Below the pieces are notes generated by a model, which was given only the letters and a program-made list of their open reading frames with translations, had not been told where the DNA came from and did not search any database. A stretch of DNA of 64,000 nucleotides from Nansenia antarctica (lineage: Eukaryota; Chordata; Actinopteri; Argentiniformes; Microstomatidae). The DNA lies in NCBI GenBank assembly GCA_963989245.1, contig OZ022340.1, positions 33,848,710 to 33,912,709 of the forward strand. Direction: 5' to 3'. The position numbers and the translations under genes were made by a program. The stretch's first letter is position 1. Each line of letters begins with the position of its first letter. Below are positions 47,630 to 60,327 of this stretch, piece by piece.

Positions 47630-50600
47630 GTATATTATACATATATCTTTAAAGTCGATTTAGTGGTTTAGCTGTAAACTAGTGTTGTCCATTTCTTAGC
47701 ATGAAAAACGCTAGTCATCTTTCAATTTCGCCTGAACAATGACTGTTCATTTTAACCGCGTAGCTAGCCTGTGGTCTGTCTCTTAGCTAGCCTGTGGTCT
47801 GTCTCTTCTTAGCTAGCCTGTGGTCTGTCTCTTAGCTAGCCTGTGGTCTGTCTCTTCTTAGCTAGCCTGTGGTCTGTCTCTTAGCTAGCCTGTGGTCTGT
47901 CTCTTAGCTAGCCTGTGGTCTGTCTCTTAGCTAGCCTGTGGTCTGTCTCTTAGCTAGCCTGTGGTCTGTCTCTTAGCTAGCCTGTGGTCTGTCTCTTAGC
48001 TAGCCTGTGGTCTGTCTCTTCTTAGCTAGCCTCTGGTCTGTCTCTTCTTAGCTAGCCTGTGGTCTGTCTCTTAGCTAGCCTGTGGTCTGTCTCTTAGCTA
48101 GCCTGTGGTCTGTCTCTTAGCTAGCCTGTGGTCTGTCTCTTAGCTAGCCTGTGGTATGTCTCTTCTTACCTAGCCTGTGGTCGGTCTCTTCTTAGCTAGC
48201 CTGTGGTCTGTCTCTTAGCTAGCCTGTGGTCTGTCTCTTCTTAGCTAGCCTGTGGTCTGTCTCTTAGCTAGCCTGTGGTCTGTCTCTTCTTAGCTAGCCT
48301 GTGGTCTGTCTCTTAGCTAGCCTGTGGTCTGTCTCTTAGCTAGCCTGTGGTCTGTCTCTTCTTAGCTAGCCTGTGGTCTGTCTCTTCTTAGCTAGCCTGT
48401 GGTATGTCTCTTAGCTAGCCTGTGGTCTGTCTCTTAGCTAGCCTGTGGTCTGTCTCTTCTTAGCTAGTCTGTGGTCTGTCTCTTCTTAGCTAGCCTGTGG
48501 TCTGTCTCTTAGCTAGCCTGTGGTCTGTCTCTTCTTAGCTAGTCTGTGGTCTGTCTCTTCTTAGCTAGCCTGTGGTCTGTCTCTTAGCTAGCCTGTGGTC
48601 TGTCTCTTAGCTAGCCTGCGGTATGTCTCTTAGCTAGTCTGTGGTCTGTCTCTTCTTAGCTAGCCTGTGGTCTGTCTCTTAGCTAGCCTGTGGTCTGTCT
48701 CTTAGCTAGTCTGTGGTCTGTCTCTTCTTAGCTAGCCTGTGGTCTGTCTCTTAGCTAGCCTGTGGTCTGTCTCTTAGCTAGCCTGTGGTCTGTCTCTTCT
48801 TAGCTAGCCTCTGGTCTGTCTCTTAGCTAGCCTGTGGTCTGTCTCTTCTTAGCTAGTCTGTGGTCTGTCTCTTAGCTAGCCTGTGGTCTGTCTCTTCTTA
48901 GCTAGCCTGTGGTATGTCTCTTCTTAGCTAGTCTGTGGTCTGTCTCTTAGCTAGCCTGTGGTCTGTCTCTTAGCTAGCCTGTGGTCTGTCTCTTAGCTAG
49001 CCTGTGGTCTGTCTCTTAGCTAGTCTGTGGTCTGTCTCTTAGCTAGCCTGTGGTCTGTCTCTTCTTAGCTAGCCTGTGGTCTGTCTCTTAGCTAGCCTGT
49101 GGTCTGTCTCTTAGCTAGCCTGTGGTCTGTCTCTTAGCTAACCTGTGGTCTGTCTCTTCTTAGCTAACCTGTGGTATGTCTCTTAGCTAGCCTGTGGTCT
49201 GTCTCTTAGCTAGCCTGTGGTCTGTCTCTTCTTAGCTAGCCTGTGGTCTGTCTCTTAGCTAGTCTGTGGTCTGTCTCTTAGCTAGCCTGTGGTCTGTCTC
49301 TTAGCTAGTCTGTGGTCTGTCTCTTAGCTAGCCTGTGGTCTGTCTCTTAGCTAGCCTGTGGTCTGTCTCTTAGCTAGCCTGTGGTCTGTCTCTTAGCTAG
49401 TCTGTGGTCTGTCTCTTCTTAGCTAGCCTGTGGTATGTCTCTCAGCTAGCCTGTGGTCTGTCTCTTAGCTAGCCTGTGGTCTGTCTCTTAGCTAGCCTGT
49501 GGTCTGTCTCCTCTTAGCTAGCCTGTGGTCTGTCTCTTAGCTAGTCTGTGGTCTGTCTCTTAGCTAGCCTGTGGTATGTCTCTTCTTAGCTAGTCTGTGG
49601 TCTGTCTCTTAGCTAGCCTGTGGTCTGTCTCTTAGCTAGCCTGTGGTCTGTCTCTTAGCTAGCCTGTGGTCTGTCTCTTAGCTAGCCTGTGGTCTGTCTC
49701 TTCTTAGCTAGCCTGTGGTCTGTCTCTTAGCTAGCCTGTGGTCTGTCTCTTAGCTAGCCTGTGGTCTGTCTCTTAGCTAGCCTGTGGTCTGTCTCCTCTT
49801 AGCTAGCCTGTGGTCTGTCTCTTAGCTAGCCTGTGGTCTGTCTCTTCTTAGCTAGCCTGTGGTCTGTCTCTTAGCTAGTCTGTGGTCTGTCTCTTAGCTA
49901 GCCTGTGGTCTGTCTCTTAGCTAGCCTGTGGTCTGTCTCTTAGCTAGCCTGTGGTCTGTCTCTTAGCTAGCCTGTGGTCTGTCTCTTAGCTAGCCTGTGG
50001 TCTGTCTCTTCTTAGCTAGCCTGTGGTCTGTCTCTTAGCTAGTCTGTGGTCTGTCTCTTAGCTAGTCTGTGGTCTGTCTCTTAGCTAGCCTGTGGTCTGT
50101 CTCTTAGCTAGCCTGTGGTCTGTCTCTTAGCTAGCCTGTGGTCGGTCTCTTCTTAGCTAGCCTGTGGTCTGTCTCTTAGCTAGCCTGTGGTCTGTCTCTT
50201 CTTAGCTAGCCTGTGGTCTGTCTCTTAGCTAGTCTGTGGTCTGTCTCTTAGCTAGCCTGTGGTCTGTCTCTTAGCTAGCCTGTGGTCTGTCTCTTAGCTA
50301 GCCTGTGGTCTGTCTCTTAGCTAGCCTGTGGTCTGTCTCTTAGCTAGCCTGTGGTCTGTCTCTTAGCTAGCCTGTGGTCTGTCTCTTAGCTAGCCTGTGG
50401 TCTGTCTCTTAGCTAGCCTGTGGTCTGTCTCTTAGCTAGCCTGTGGTCTGTCTCTTAGCTAGTCTGTGGTCTGTCTCTTAGCTAGCCTGTGGTCTGTCTC
50501 TTAGCTAGCCTGTGGTCTGTCTCCTCTTAGCTAGCCTGTGGTCTGTCTCTTCTTAGCTAGCCTGTGGTCTGTCTCTTAGCTAGCCTGTGGTATGTCTCTT

Positions 50601-53600
50601 CTTAGCTAGCCTGTGGTATGTCTCTTCTTAGCTAGCCTGCAGGGTTTCCGTTAACCGGTAATTACCGGTCTTTGTCCGATAAAATCTGTTGAAGTCCGAC
50701 ATTTTTAAACCGCTTCGGTCATAAATATCCGGTGAAAATAATTCCCTTTAAGCACAATTTGAAAACAATTTGCTCAAATTAATTTGTCACATATTCTGAT
50801 TCCTTCTACATTAAAAAAGACGAATATATAGGCTATATGTTTTCTTTTATTATTAATGTGTAGACTAGCCTACGCGATGACAAACAGCGGCAGGGTTGCC
50901 AGATGGGATTGACAATGTACAGCCTAACTAGTCCGCTAAATAACCGCTAAACCCAGTAGCCCATTCGGCGGTAACCCCCCCCCATCTGGCAACCCTGTCT
51001 CTCAACGGCGCGAGTAGTTTAGTCAGTTAATTTAGTTTGATCTAGTCTAAATAAAACCACTGCAGTGACCGGAGTCAAGGTTATTGTTCTGCGTGTTTTG
51101 GATGTGCTAGACTGCAGAGGTTCCCAAACTTTTTTTTAACCAAGGCACCCCTGAAGCTTTCCCCCTTCTCCAAGGCACCCCAACTCTACGAAGATTTTAA
51201 AAATGCCTCGGAGCTTAAACTAAAAACAATACACGATGAATTGGTTTGAAAATGTGTGTTTATATATAATACATAAGTATTGCCCCAATGAATTTTAACA
51301 AGATAATACAAGTCATAAATTAACTGTAATGGATGGGCAAGAATGCATAGGTCAGTCAAACTATCGCTAAATTAAATACAATTGTGGCCCTCAAGGATTG
51401 TACAATATGGGAGGAGACTCAGAGGGAATTCTTCACACAAATAAAATATCAAAGGCCTGTATAATCAATCAATGGAACAATGCTTTTTTGGGGGGCTTAA
51501 CATAATGCCTTAAAATGTAATTCTCATTTCAATACTCATTCTGAGATTATTATTTCACATCTGAACCAAACGTGTAACTCACAACTATAATAATTTAACA
51601 ATAATAATCATGACAGAATTGTAAAAATTGAGAGAAACAAAGCAAAGAAATATGTTGTGCGCATTAGTGGGACACATGCGCCTGCTTTTGGGAGCAGAGT
51701 CTCTTTATGCGGGGAGAGATAGTGGACAGCGCGAGACGCAGGTCCTGTTCCACTGACAGGCGCGTGCGTGTCTTGTTCTTGACGAGAAGAAAAAGCCAGC
51801 TCGCACAAGTAGGAGGTTGGGAAGGGTAAAAGCACATTGATGGCGCTCTCTGAGAGATGGATATTCATGTCCCACAAGCAACCAAAACCTATCCAAACCT
51901 GGCTCACCATGTTTGAGCTTCAGTGTGCGGTCCATAATGAGCTCTGCCAGTTCATCTGGAGCTTTGCTGCTCAAACTAGCGGCTGATGCTGATGAGAGGG
52001 GGTTGAACGGATCCCGGAGCCAGTCGAAGTCTTCGTTCATTGGAGGGAAATAGGACTCAAATCTCTCCTCCAGCATACGGAGGTGCGCAGCGATCAGATT
52101 CAAGAAAGACGCTGACTTGTGTGCTGCGTCATTGGCCGTCAACGTAAACATTTCAATGTTTTTCTTGGCCACCCCGTCTTGCCACCGTCTCAATTTGGAT
52201 CGGAATCCGTTCAGTTTGTCTGTCGCTGTCAGGATATTCTCAGCCTTCCCTTGCATTTTTATGTTGAGGTCATTAAGGTGGCTAAAAATATCTGCCAGAT
52301 AAGCAAGCTTAATCCACCACGATTCATCTTCCAATTGTTCTTTGTATGGCAAGTCGTGCTCACTGACAAAAGTGATCAGTTCATCTCGGAGCTCATAGAC
52401 ACGGGATAACACCTTGCCCCGCGACAGCCAGCGGACCTCTGTGTGTAATAAGAGCCCCTCATGCTCGGACCTCATCTCATTGCACAATGTGCTGAACAGC
52501 CGTGACTTCAGCGGGCGTGATTTGACATAATTAACCATTTTCACTGCTTGGTCCAAGACTTCAGTGAGGAGTAGTTAGTTAGTAACTAGTAGGCCTAGTT
52601 AGTAAATTAATATCTTTCAAATCTGAGAAATATATATTTTATTTGCTTATGAACTCCATTGCACATGTAATAAACAAACGTTTATTAATGTATTATTATT
52701 ATAATTTTATATGATTATAATTATTTATTTATTTTTACGAGCAGATTTGGCGGCACCCCCGGACAGGTGCTGCGGCACCCCAGGGTGCCGCGGCACCCAC
52801 TTTGGGAACCTCTGTGCTAGAGCACAGTGAATGACCACCGAGGGCCGTGAGATGCGGCTAGTAAAGGACGCTAGCGGCCATCTCAACCCCGTTCATTGAT
52901 TGAGCCTGCCGTGCCCGTTCCAGCCCTGAGTCGGGAGATTCAGAGTATAACATCCCCACCATTAGATTAGGATTGATTAGATTAGGTTGACAACACCACA
53001 CTACATTTGAGTTTAGGGATATCAATGTTATATATTTGTGTATGTTTTATCTTTATGTATTACATGTTATAATTGTTCCACATTTGAGACCTGTCTTCCC
53101 CCCACTCAGTTATTCAGTCGGTGTCCATCATTTTAGTTCAATTTAGTCTATCCTATAGTGTTAGAGTTTAATTTGTGCCACTAAATTGAAATAGTCCACG
53201 GGTGTGTATCCCCCCGATACATCCTCCCCATTCTCATACTCCCGAGTCCGAGTAAGTATGATTTGACAGGCAGCTAGACTTAATGCCTTCCCAATCAGCG
53301 AGACGTGGTTATAGAAATTACGTTGTTTTATTGATAAAAAGGGTAAAACTGGAAAGAGAATATAGAAAACTTACATTACTGTCGTGAAACTATTTAACAC
53401 ACTTCAGTTAACGTAATGTGGAGTCCGTTCATTGATCGATGCAGTCTGTTCAGTTCCCAGTGGCGCGCGTTCAGCGCTGGACATAATGGCATAGCGCGCA
53501 TGCGAATCATGAAAGCCTATATATTATTATATTTATTAATAGCTCGCATCTAATCGTATCGGATGAGAAATAGACATTAAACGGCATATATAGGCTACAC

Positions 53601-54620
53601 AACAGTAATCACCGCGACAAACAGCTATATTATATTTTAATATGATGACCGGAATATCTCACGTTTGTCCGGTAAATTGAAATCTTCCCGGACACGATGA
53701 CCGGCGCCAATTTTTTCTAACGGAAACCCTGAGCTAGCCTGTGGTATGTCTCTTAGCTAGCCTGTGCTCTGTCTCTTATTAGCTAGCCTTAATTTAGCCA
53801 TTTAGCAGACACTTTTAATCCAAAGCGATTTACAATTACGAATTACAGGGACATTCCCCCTGAGGGCTAAGTGCCTTACTCAAGGGCACACTAGTAGTGG
53901 TGTGGTTTCAGGCGGGATTTGAACTCACAACCTTCCGATCACAAGTCCAACTCACTATCCACTAGACCACCACTACCCCTAGCCTGTGGTATGTCTCTTA
54001 GCTAGCCTGTGGTTTGTCTCTTCGTTTACATTTTTGGCATTTAGCAGACGCCTTATTCCAAAGCAACTTACTAATTGTATACATTTGACTAAGCAAGTGA
54101 ATCATCAATCCACCAGTCGTAGCAGGAAGAGTAATCTAGCCATTGGCAGTCTCCGTGATAGAAGGAACAAAAAAATTATAATAATACGTCTTCGTCTCTG
54201 TGTTGTTCAGTTGTTTGCAGCTGTGCACCGAGTAACGGAACTGTAATAGTGAAGTGATAATCTCATATCGTTTGTCCTGTTTGTGTTTTCCAGGTGCTTG
54301 AAGACGTTTGCAAGAAACATGGAATCAATCCCGACGACCACGGGTTGAAGTGAGTTGAGATTTCTCTCCCTGGCGTTTCACTTGTTAGCCAGCCAGCAAC
54401 TAGCTCTCTGTATGAACCAATATTTGACACTAGGGGTGTAACGGATCACCTAACTCACGGATCGGATCGTGTCACGGTTTTTGAGTCACGGATCGGATCA
54501 TTTTTCGGATCAACACAAAACATTTTTGTTTTTATAAAAACTGCTTTTTCCTTGAATTCTGTAAAAACACCACTTTTACTATGTGACAAAAACCAACAAC
54601 ATTCAAGATGTCAAAACTGG

Positions 54621-54658
<38 letters not shown>

Positions 54659-55661
54659 GGGTGCACATAACTGGTGCGCCAGTGCGCATGCGTCGCCAAA
54701 ATGCATGCTGCGCGGCAGATCAGCGGCAGATCAGCGCTTTTGCGCACCAACAGCTGGGTCCAAGAAGCAAGCCCCAGTAAGTAACTATTTGCCGTCCCCT
54801 CAGCCGAAGGCCCGACGAGTAATCCATCACGACGACCACGGCGACTCCCCTCACGAAAACATTCGGAAAGTATCATAACTCGTACTTTCATTCCGCGTAC
54901 CGCGTATCGCGTATCGCACTGTTATCACGCCGACACGTGAAAATTCAGTCCCGAACGACTCGTCGCTAAAAGGAAAAACAACACCAAGGGACTTCACGTT
55001 TCTTTTCTCTGAAGCTTTCAAACGTTCAGACGTTTGTTTTACAGCTTCATTATCGCACCTAGACCCCTGACCCAGGGAATATGGTTGGGAATTCTATTAG
55101 AAGAAAGAAGAAAAAAAAGACTTTGTTGCACAATCAAAATAATGAGCTATTTAAAGTGATAGCCTACAACATCCTCTACCATGGTTGAAATTGAGGACAG
55201 TGATAACTTACAGCAGTCAAGAGAGCAGTGATGATGATTAAGCTTGTAGCATAAGTAAATGCTTAGGCTGTAACTTTTTGTTGAAAAGTTGATTTCAGTG
55301 TTTACAGAACAGAGCAGTGCTTAAAGATATGTCAGTTGATTTCATTGTGTTTAAAGAACAGACATTCAGTTAGTGCTTAAAGAGATTTCAGTTGATTTCA
55401 TTGTGTTTAAAGGAGTCTGACATACTTTCATGCTTAAAGAGCAGTCATTTGATTTTGCATTTGTTTATTTCGTTTTGCACACAATCATTTGTTCGTTCAT
55501 CTTTATTTATGAATAAATGTCGTTTTGCTAATATAAGTTATCCATGTATCCCTTTTTCATCCATCCTGTGGGACGGGGTCGTGACTCGCGAGCTCGGGGA
55601 GCACCAAGCAGCATCCCTAGGTGCTCCTCTGAGCACTGGCCCCAAAAAGTTATGTGCACCC

Positions 55662-55706
<45 letters not shown>

Positions 55707-55707
55707 C

Positions 55708-55753
<46 letters not shown>

Positions 55754-56942
55754 TATAACATATTCTACACTCAAACATTACATAATTATACTGAAATACA
55801 CTCAATTTAAATGATAGGAGAGAGGGAGGAGGCGCCTGGTTGCAGCAGTGAATCACTGGGCTCTTTAAAGCAGATGAATAAACATGTTTTATGCCACTTT
55901 TAACTAAATAATAAAGTTAACCCTTATTTTGAACATGGTATGAAAAAAATGCCTACATTATCAGAAGTTGTCGAGCTACCTTTTTCGTTCCTCCCGTCAT
56001 AGTTGACAGAGAAGCCAAAGTGCTCCCATACATGGGATTTAAATGACGAGGGAGGCATTTCGAGTTCTTCTCCGCCGAACAACGTAACATGATACACTTG
56101 GGCCGCGTTCGTAAATTCGCTTTGAGAGCGCCGGAGCGCACACTGGGTCCGACGTCATAAAGGGACCCAAAAAAAAAAAAAAAAAAAAAAAAAGGATTCT
56201 CAATGTTTTAATCACCTTGTAAATACCCCTACCATTGTTTGTCTATTGTATTGTTGCCACTGTCTTATGTCCTGTCTTGTTATCTGAACTGTTTTTTAAG
56301 CTACTATTTTGACCCTGTCTTGGCCAGGTCTCTCTTGTAAAAGAGCTTTTAATCTCAATGTGACTTCCTGGTAAAATAAAGGTAAAAAAAAAAATGTGCA
56401 ATTGATCCGCGGTACACACGCGTTCCGAACCGTGGAGGGCGATCCGAACGGATCACGGAATTTCCGTGATCCGTTACACCCCTATTTGACACTAATCACC
56501 GACGATTTGATTGAAAACCTAGATAACTGACCCAATCCCTACTATAGTGCCAAATGTACTTCCCGCACTCGCTTAGCTGGCTACTCGAAATGATGTCCAA
56601 ACCGGCTAACGTTAGCTGCTCATGATTTATGCATAGTCGTAGTAGTGTAACTTTTAGGTGTTTGTGAGAGAGAGAGAGATTGTGTGAATGCTCGCTTGTG
56701 CGTGTGCCCGCCCTCTGGAATGGATGCTCATTGTGGCTTTCACTGTCCATTCACTGAAGCCTCAGTCATCCTCTCTCCCCCTGCCCCCCCCCCCATCCCC
56801 CCCTCATCCCTCCGTCCCTGTTGACAGATTTCAGAGGAACGTTCTGGACCTCACACTACAGTGGAGGTTTACCAGCCTGCCCAACAATGCCAAACTGGAA
56901 GTGGTGCCAAGTACCCGGAAACAAGCTGGCGCAGACAGCCCG
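47543..56942 (+). CDS. aspscr1: ASPSCR1/TUG tether protein, first three coding exons (partial)
   Basis: TUG (UBXD9) retains GLUT4 vesicles and regulates p97/VCP; its N-terminus is a ubiquitin-like domain. Exon 1 (47543-47629) encodes MAASTTVTVLTPNGRRQTVK through NTPLLQ. Exon 2 (54294-54349) encodes VLEDVCKKHGINPDDHGL. Exon 3 (56828-56942) encodes FQRNVLDLTLQWRFTSLPNN, then AKLEVVPSTRK to ADSP. The pieces align without gaps to the start of vertebrate ASPSCR1 and the splice phases fit (0, then 2 after the AA of a Lys codon, then 0). The remaining exons (linker, UBX domain) are beyond 64000; none is recognisable in 56943-64000. It is divergent from notum, as in mammals. Confidence 0.94.
47761..50639. 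repeat. 2.9-kb minisatellite of 23/26-bp units in aspscr1 intron 1
   Basis: Roughly 120 tandem units of tagcctgtggtctgtctctt plus agc, alternating with a 3-base-longer variant (extra ctt). The array continues beyond the hAT insertion in short pieces at 53732-53785 and 53979-54022. Confidence 0.96.
51115..52814 (-). mobile_element. Nested hAT (ZBED5/FAM200-like family)
   Basis: The ends CAGAGGTTCCCAAAC and the inverted TTTGGGAACCTCTG are clear. tgctaga occurs on both sides (from 51105 and from 52815), consistent with a decayed 8-bp duplication. Confidence 0.82.
51608..52556 (-). pseudogene. hAT transposase fragment (ZBED5/FAM200-like)
   Basis: Minus strand: MVNYVKSRPLKSRLFSTLCN, LLLHTEVRWLSRGKVLSR, AYLADIFSHLNDLNIKMQGK and then FESYFPPMNEDFDWLRDPF. 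After a frameshift near 51880 the hAT dimerisation phrase FPTSYLCELAFSS appears in another frame (51910-51608). The N-terminal BED finger and first catalytic Asp are missing, so it is inactive. Confidence 0.85.
53785..53980 (-). mobile_element. tRNA-derived SINE
   Basis: On the minus strand it begins with a tRNA-like head (gtggtggtctagtggatagt ... gagttcaaatccc). It ends with a body containing aaatcgctttggatt and gtctgctaaatgg, a widespread teleost SINE tail. A second tail fragment lies at 54024-54085. Confidence 0.8.
54294..54349 (+). CDS. aspscr1: aspscr1 exon 2
   Basis: Acceptor ttttccag, donor gtgagt. 56 nt, continuing the ubiquitin-like domain. Confidence 0.92.
54656..55664. mobile_element. 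Nested MITE in a (TA)n tract
   Basis: Perfect 16-bp inverted ends CAGGGGTGCACATAAC and GTTATGTGCACCCCTG. tatatata lies on both sides, which is compatible with an 8-bp hAT duplication but uninformative in a TA repeat. It is absent from the sibling element at 57630. Confidence 0.88.
56167..56395 (+). mobile_element. LINE 3' tail inside the hAT
   Basis: Starts after a run of A, contains aaaagagcttttaatctcaa and tgacttcctggtaaaataaa, and ends in A-rich sequence. This is a common teleost non-LTR 3' end. A related reversed tail is visible at about 57160-57215. Confidence 0.65.
56828..56942 (+). CDS. aspscr1: aspscr1 exon 3
   Basis: Acceptor ttgacag after a C-rich tract, donor gtaggt. 115 nt ending in phase 0. 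Confidence 0.92.
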
Positions 56943-57159
56943 GTAGGTAAAAATTGTGTGTGTGAGTATGTGTGTGTGAATGAATGAATCAGTGTGATTG
57001 AGTGTTTGTGTCAGAGAAGCTGCGTTGTTGGTGCTTATGTGTGTCTGCGTCCTTTTGACTCTTACTGAAATGTAAGCAAACTTTAAAGAGAGAACGTTAG
57101 ACCCTGTTGTGTCTTAGGCAGAAACACCCATCGTTACTCTTTTCAACTTTTTTCATTCA

Positions 57160-57330
57160 ACCTTTATTTAAACTCGAAAGTCCACTGAGGTTCCCCTCAT
57201 TTACAGAGATGACCAGTGACAAGACAAAATAACATAGTAGATAAAACAAGTAAAACATAATCACATGCATGAATAAAAGATAAAAAAAAAGATTTAAAAA
57301 GATCAGCTAAAACAATTACAAACTGAAATG
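57160..57330 (-). mobile_element. Decayed LINE 3' tail
   Basis: cctttatttaaactcgaaag and tccactgaggttcccctcat form the reverse of the tail type at 56167-56395, followed by A-rich sequence with no ORF. Confidence 0.5.
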
Positions 57331-57344
57331 CAGTGATTATAAAC

Positions 57345-58965
57345 CCCTCAAAAAAAGTTCGGAAACGTTATTTTGGTTTACAATATATTTTGGTTCCCCT
57401 TTAATAATACCAATTGGTTTTATCGTTGGAAATCCTGATTAGTCACCTTTACAACGAGGTACAACTTGTAAGGATCATGCATTCGTGGAATGAGCAACAT
57501 AGCTAAACGTGTGGGTAGCGGCCCAAAAATATTTGCCAAAATCCCCTACTGTATATTCTTCTTTTGGTATTCACTCTCGTTTTGAGTTGCTTGGTGCATT
57601 GGATGATTGCACTCTCCCACAGTAATAAGTAGGGGTGTAACGGATCACCTAACTCACGGATCGGATCGTGTCACGGTTTTTGAGTCACGGATCGGATCAT
57701 TTTTCGGATCAACACAAAACATTTTTGTTTTTATAAAAACTGCTTTTTCCTTGAATTCTGTAAAAACACCACTTTTACTATGTGACAAAAACCAACAACA
57801 TTCAAGATGTCAAAACTGGTAATATATATATATATACATACATATATATAATATATATATATATATATATAACATATTCTACACTCAAACATTACATAAT
57901 TATACTGAAATACAATCAATTTAAATGATAGGAGAGAGGGAGGAGGCGCCTGGTTGCAGCAGTGAATCACTGGGCTCTTTAAAGCAGATGAATAAACATG
58001 TTTTATGCCACTTTTAACTAAATAATAAAGTGAACCCTTATTTTGAACATGGTATGAAAAAAATGCCTACATTATCAGAAGTTGTCGAGCTGCCGTTTTC
58101 GGCCTCCCGTCATAGTTGACAGAGAAGCCAAAGTGCTCCCATACATGGGATTTAAATGACGAGGGAGGCAATTCGAGTTCTTCTCCGCCGAACAACGTAA
58201 CATGACACACTTGGGCCGCGTTCGTAATTTCGCTTTGAGAGCGCCGGAGCGCACACTGGGTCCGACGTCATAAAGGGACCAAGTAATTTGATTGGACAAG
58301 AGGCGTTCCTTGAACGCTGATCATATTCCAGAGCGGATTTACGAACGCAGCCTTGTTGTGGAGTCCCAGCTTCACGTGTAGTGAGCAAACAACGGATTCT
58401 TTTTCTTTCGCATTATCAACCTATCATTGCGCTTTAGAGCCCGCAACTGTCGCGTCTATCTTTTCATGGCAACTCTACATTGTGATTTACAAGAGATATT
58501 AAGTAAGATATTAAGTAATATTATTACTTGTTAACATTTTGCAATTGATCCGCGGTACACATGCGTTCCGAACTGTGGAGGGCGATCCGAACGGATCACG
58601 GAATTTCCGTGATCCGTTACACCCCTAGTAATAAGGAAAAAACAACACATATTGGCCATTTTTACACTTTATTAATTTTACACTGTCAGGGACCTCAGTG
58701 GCGTGTGGAAGATCCATACGCAGTCACAACAGCTTGGCACCTCCTCCTCATGCTGGTCACCAGCCTGGTCACACTGCTGTGGGACGGCACCCCATTCCTC
58801 AACCAGGATTTGCCGCAAGTCAGCCAACATGGTTGCGTTGGTCACTCTGGCACGTACAGCACGCCCAAGCTGATCCCACAAGTGTTCAATTGGGTTGAGG
58901 TCTGGACTCACGGCAGGCCATTCCACCCTCTCCACTCAATTTGAGATATAGCCATTTTAATATCT
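57345..58965 (-). pseudogene. Tc1-like transposon remnant, split by a hAT MITE
   Basis: 58935-58678 on the minus strand encodes the Tc1 transposase C-terminus (ERVEWPAVSPDLNPIEHLWD, then RAVRARVTNATMLADLRQIL). The third catalytic acidic residue is in the NPIE motif. A frameshift follows after QQCDQAG. The 3' noncoding part continues left of the hAT to a terminus like ctcaaaaaaagttcggaaac near 57350. The 5' half is missing. Confidence 0.78.
57630..58627. mobile_element. hAT-type MITE, second copy of the TAGGGGTGTAACGGATC family
   Basis: 998 bp with the same inverted ends as 54431-56484 and an exact 8-bp duplication gtaataag (57622-57629 and 58628-58635). No transposase. A (TA)n tract lies at the place where the sibling copy received the nested MITE. 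Confidence 0.94.
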
Positions 58966-59356
58966 CCACCGCCATCTGGGACGCCATCTTGGAAATGGCG
59001 GCTTTCGGGGGGGGTTGATTTTGGTCGACTTTTAGTATGTTATTTAGCACGCCCAATACTATCGGAATCCATCGAAAAACCTTTTGTATCAATTTTTTTT
59101 GGGTTAAGTGCTTTTTTTTCATAGATTGATTCACCTATAACGCGTAAGTAAGTTAAGGTTGACGCTTGCGGCCATTTTCCTTTCTTTTGTTCCTTTCAAT
59201 TGAATGTTCTTGATGACCACTACTGAGGTGAGTGGAAAATGTGAGAAATAATGAATAAAAGCTACCATCGTAGGGTGAATGTGCCACTATTGCCCTTTGG
59301 TTGCGATGTGAAATCTTGAAAAGATTGGTTACTTCCTTCACAAGCTGGCTAGCTAA
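58966..59356. other. Unassigned sequence in aspscr1 intron 3
   Basis: No gene or recognised repeat. It contains ggaaatggcggctttcgggg and AT-rich stretches. Confidence 0.4.
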
Positions 59357-60327
59357 GACTACAATAGTCCAGTCAATCTGTGGTTTAACCCAGGGGAAAT
59401 TGCAATAGTAATCATTCAAGTTTTTTTGTGATCCCTAGGGACAACCAAATAACATATTAAAAGTCTTAGTCTTAATATTTATTGGATCAAGGTAAATTCA
59501 GGGGTCGAAAATGTGGGTTTTTGTGCCAGGCGCAACACAGCCAGTTAATAGGATAAAAAATTTAACTAATAGATATCACCATGAAACTTGCCCAGTTAAT
59601 CACTTACATTAAGACTACTATTTTTTGTATTACAAGTTTTCTGAAATATTATGTTTAAATATGCAAATTAGGCATTATCTAATGAAATATGTGCTAATTT
59701 GCATAACATTCAAGATCAGAAATCTGAACATTGGATAAAGCCAGGTTAAAAATTCTTGTTTCATCTTGTTGTCATATTAGAGTCAAGGTCCTCTATAACA
59801 GGGAATTTGGATAACTCTTTTTATCACTGCATAAATCTGAAAATGCTGTCAACAGCCATAAAAAGTAAGCTTTGCCATGTTTTTAGGAGTAAATGTTACA
59901 TAAATCAGGCTATGAATGATATATTAACAAACCCCTCTATAGCAGAACTCGGAATGTAGATAGGAATACAACTGGAAAGTTTGGTGTATGTAAGTGTTAC
60001 TGAAGTGGAGATTTCTGGCTCAGAGTATGAGAAAAAACAATTTTTGAGAAAACGGCCATTACCCACAATTATATTTTTATTTTATTGTATTCAAACAAAG
60101 TCAATCAAATTAGTTTATAACACATTTATTATCATTGACATTTCGGAACATAGAGAAATGTTAATGTTTTTCTATGAAAACCATGTTGCATATCATATAC
60201 AGATTAAACACTTCAATGAGAAATAAACCACATAAACCTATAAACCTATTAAAACTTTATAAATACAATATTAAAAAAATTAGACAAAGCTTGAAATATG
60301 CCTTTACTGTAGGCCTACATGTAACCT

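Larger units (their letters stand above)
50640..53731. mobile_element. hAT element (CAGGGTTTCCGTTA family) with nested hAT
   Basis: The ends CAGGGTTTCCGTTAACCGG and TAACGGAAACCCTG match the copy at 24958-35014, and the subterminal 0.4 kb at both ends is also homologous. The minisatellite phrase agctagcctg continues on both sides. Its own transposase is absent. A second hAT occupies 51115-52814. Confidence 0.88.
54431..56484. mobile_element. hAT-type element (TAGGGGTGTAACGGATC family) with nested insertions
   Basis: The ends TAGGGGTGTAACGGATCA and TGATCCGTTACACCCCTA are inverted. An exact 8-bp duplication tttgacac flanks them (54423-54430 and 56485-56492). It holds a nested MITE (54656-55664) and an oligo(A)-bordered LINE tail (56167-56395). 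It is a sibling of the copy at 57630-58627. Confidence 0.93.

Noticed and set aside
47761..50639. Regularly repeated units that might suggest a CRISPR-like array
   Set aside because: Units are contiguous with no unique spacers, and the context is a vertebrate intron. It is a minisatellite.
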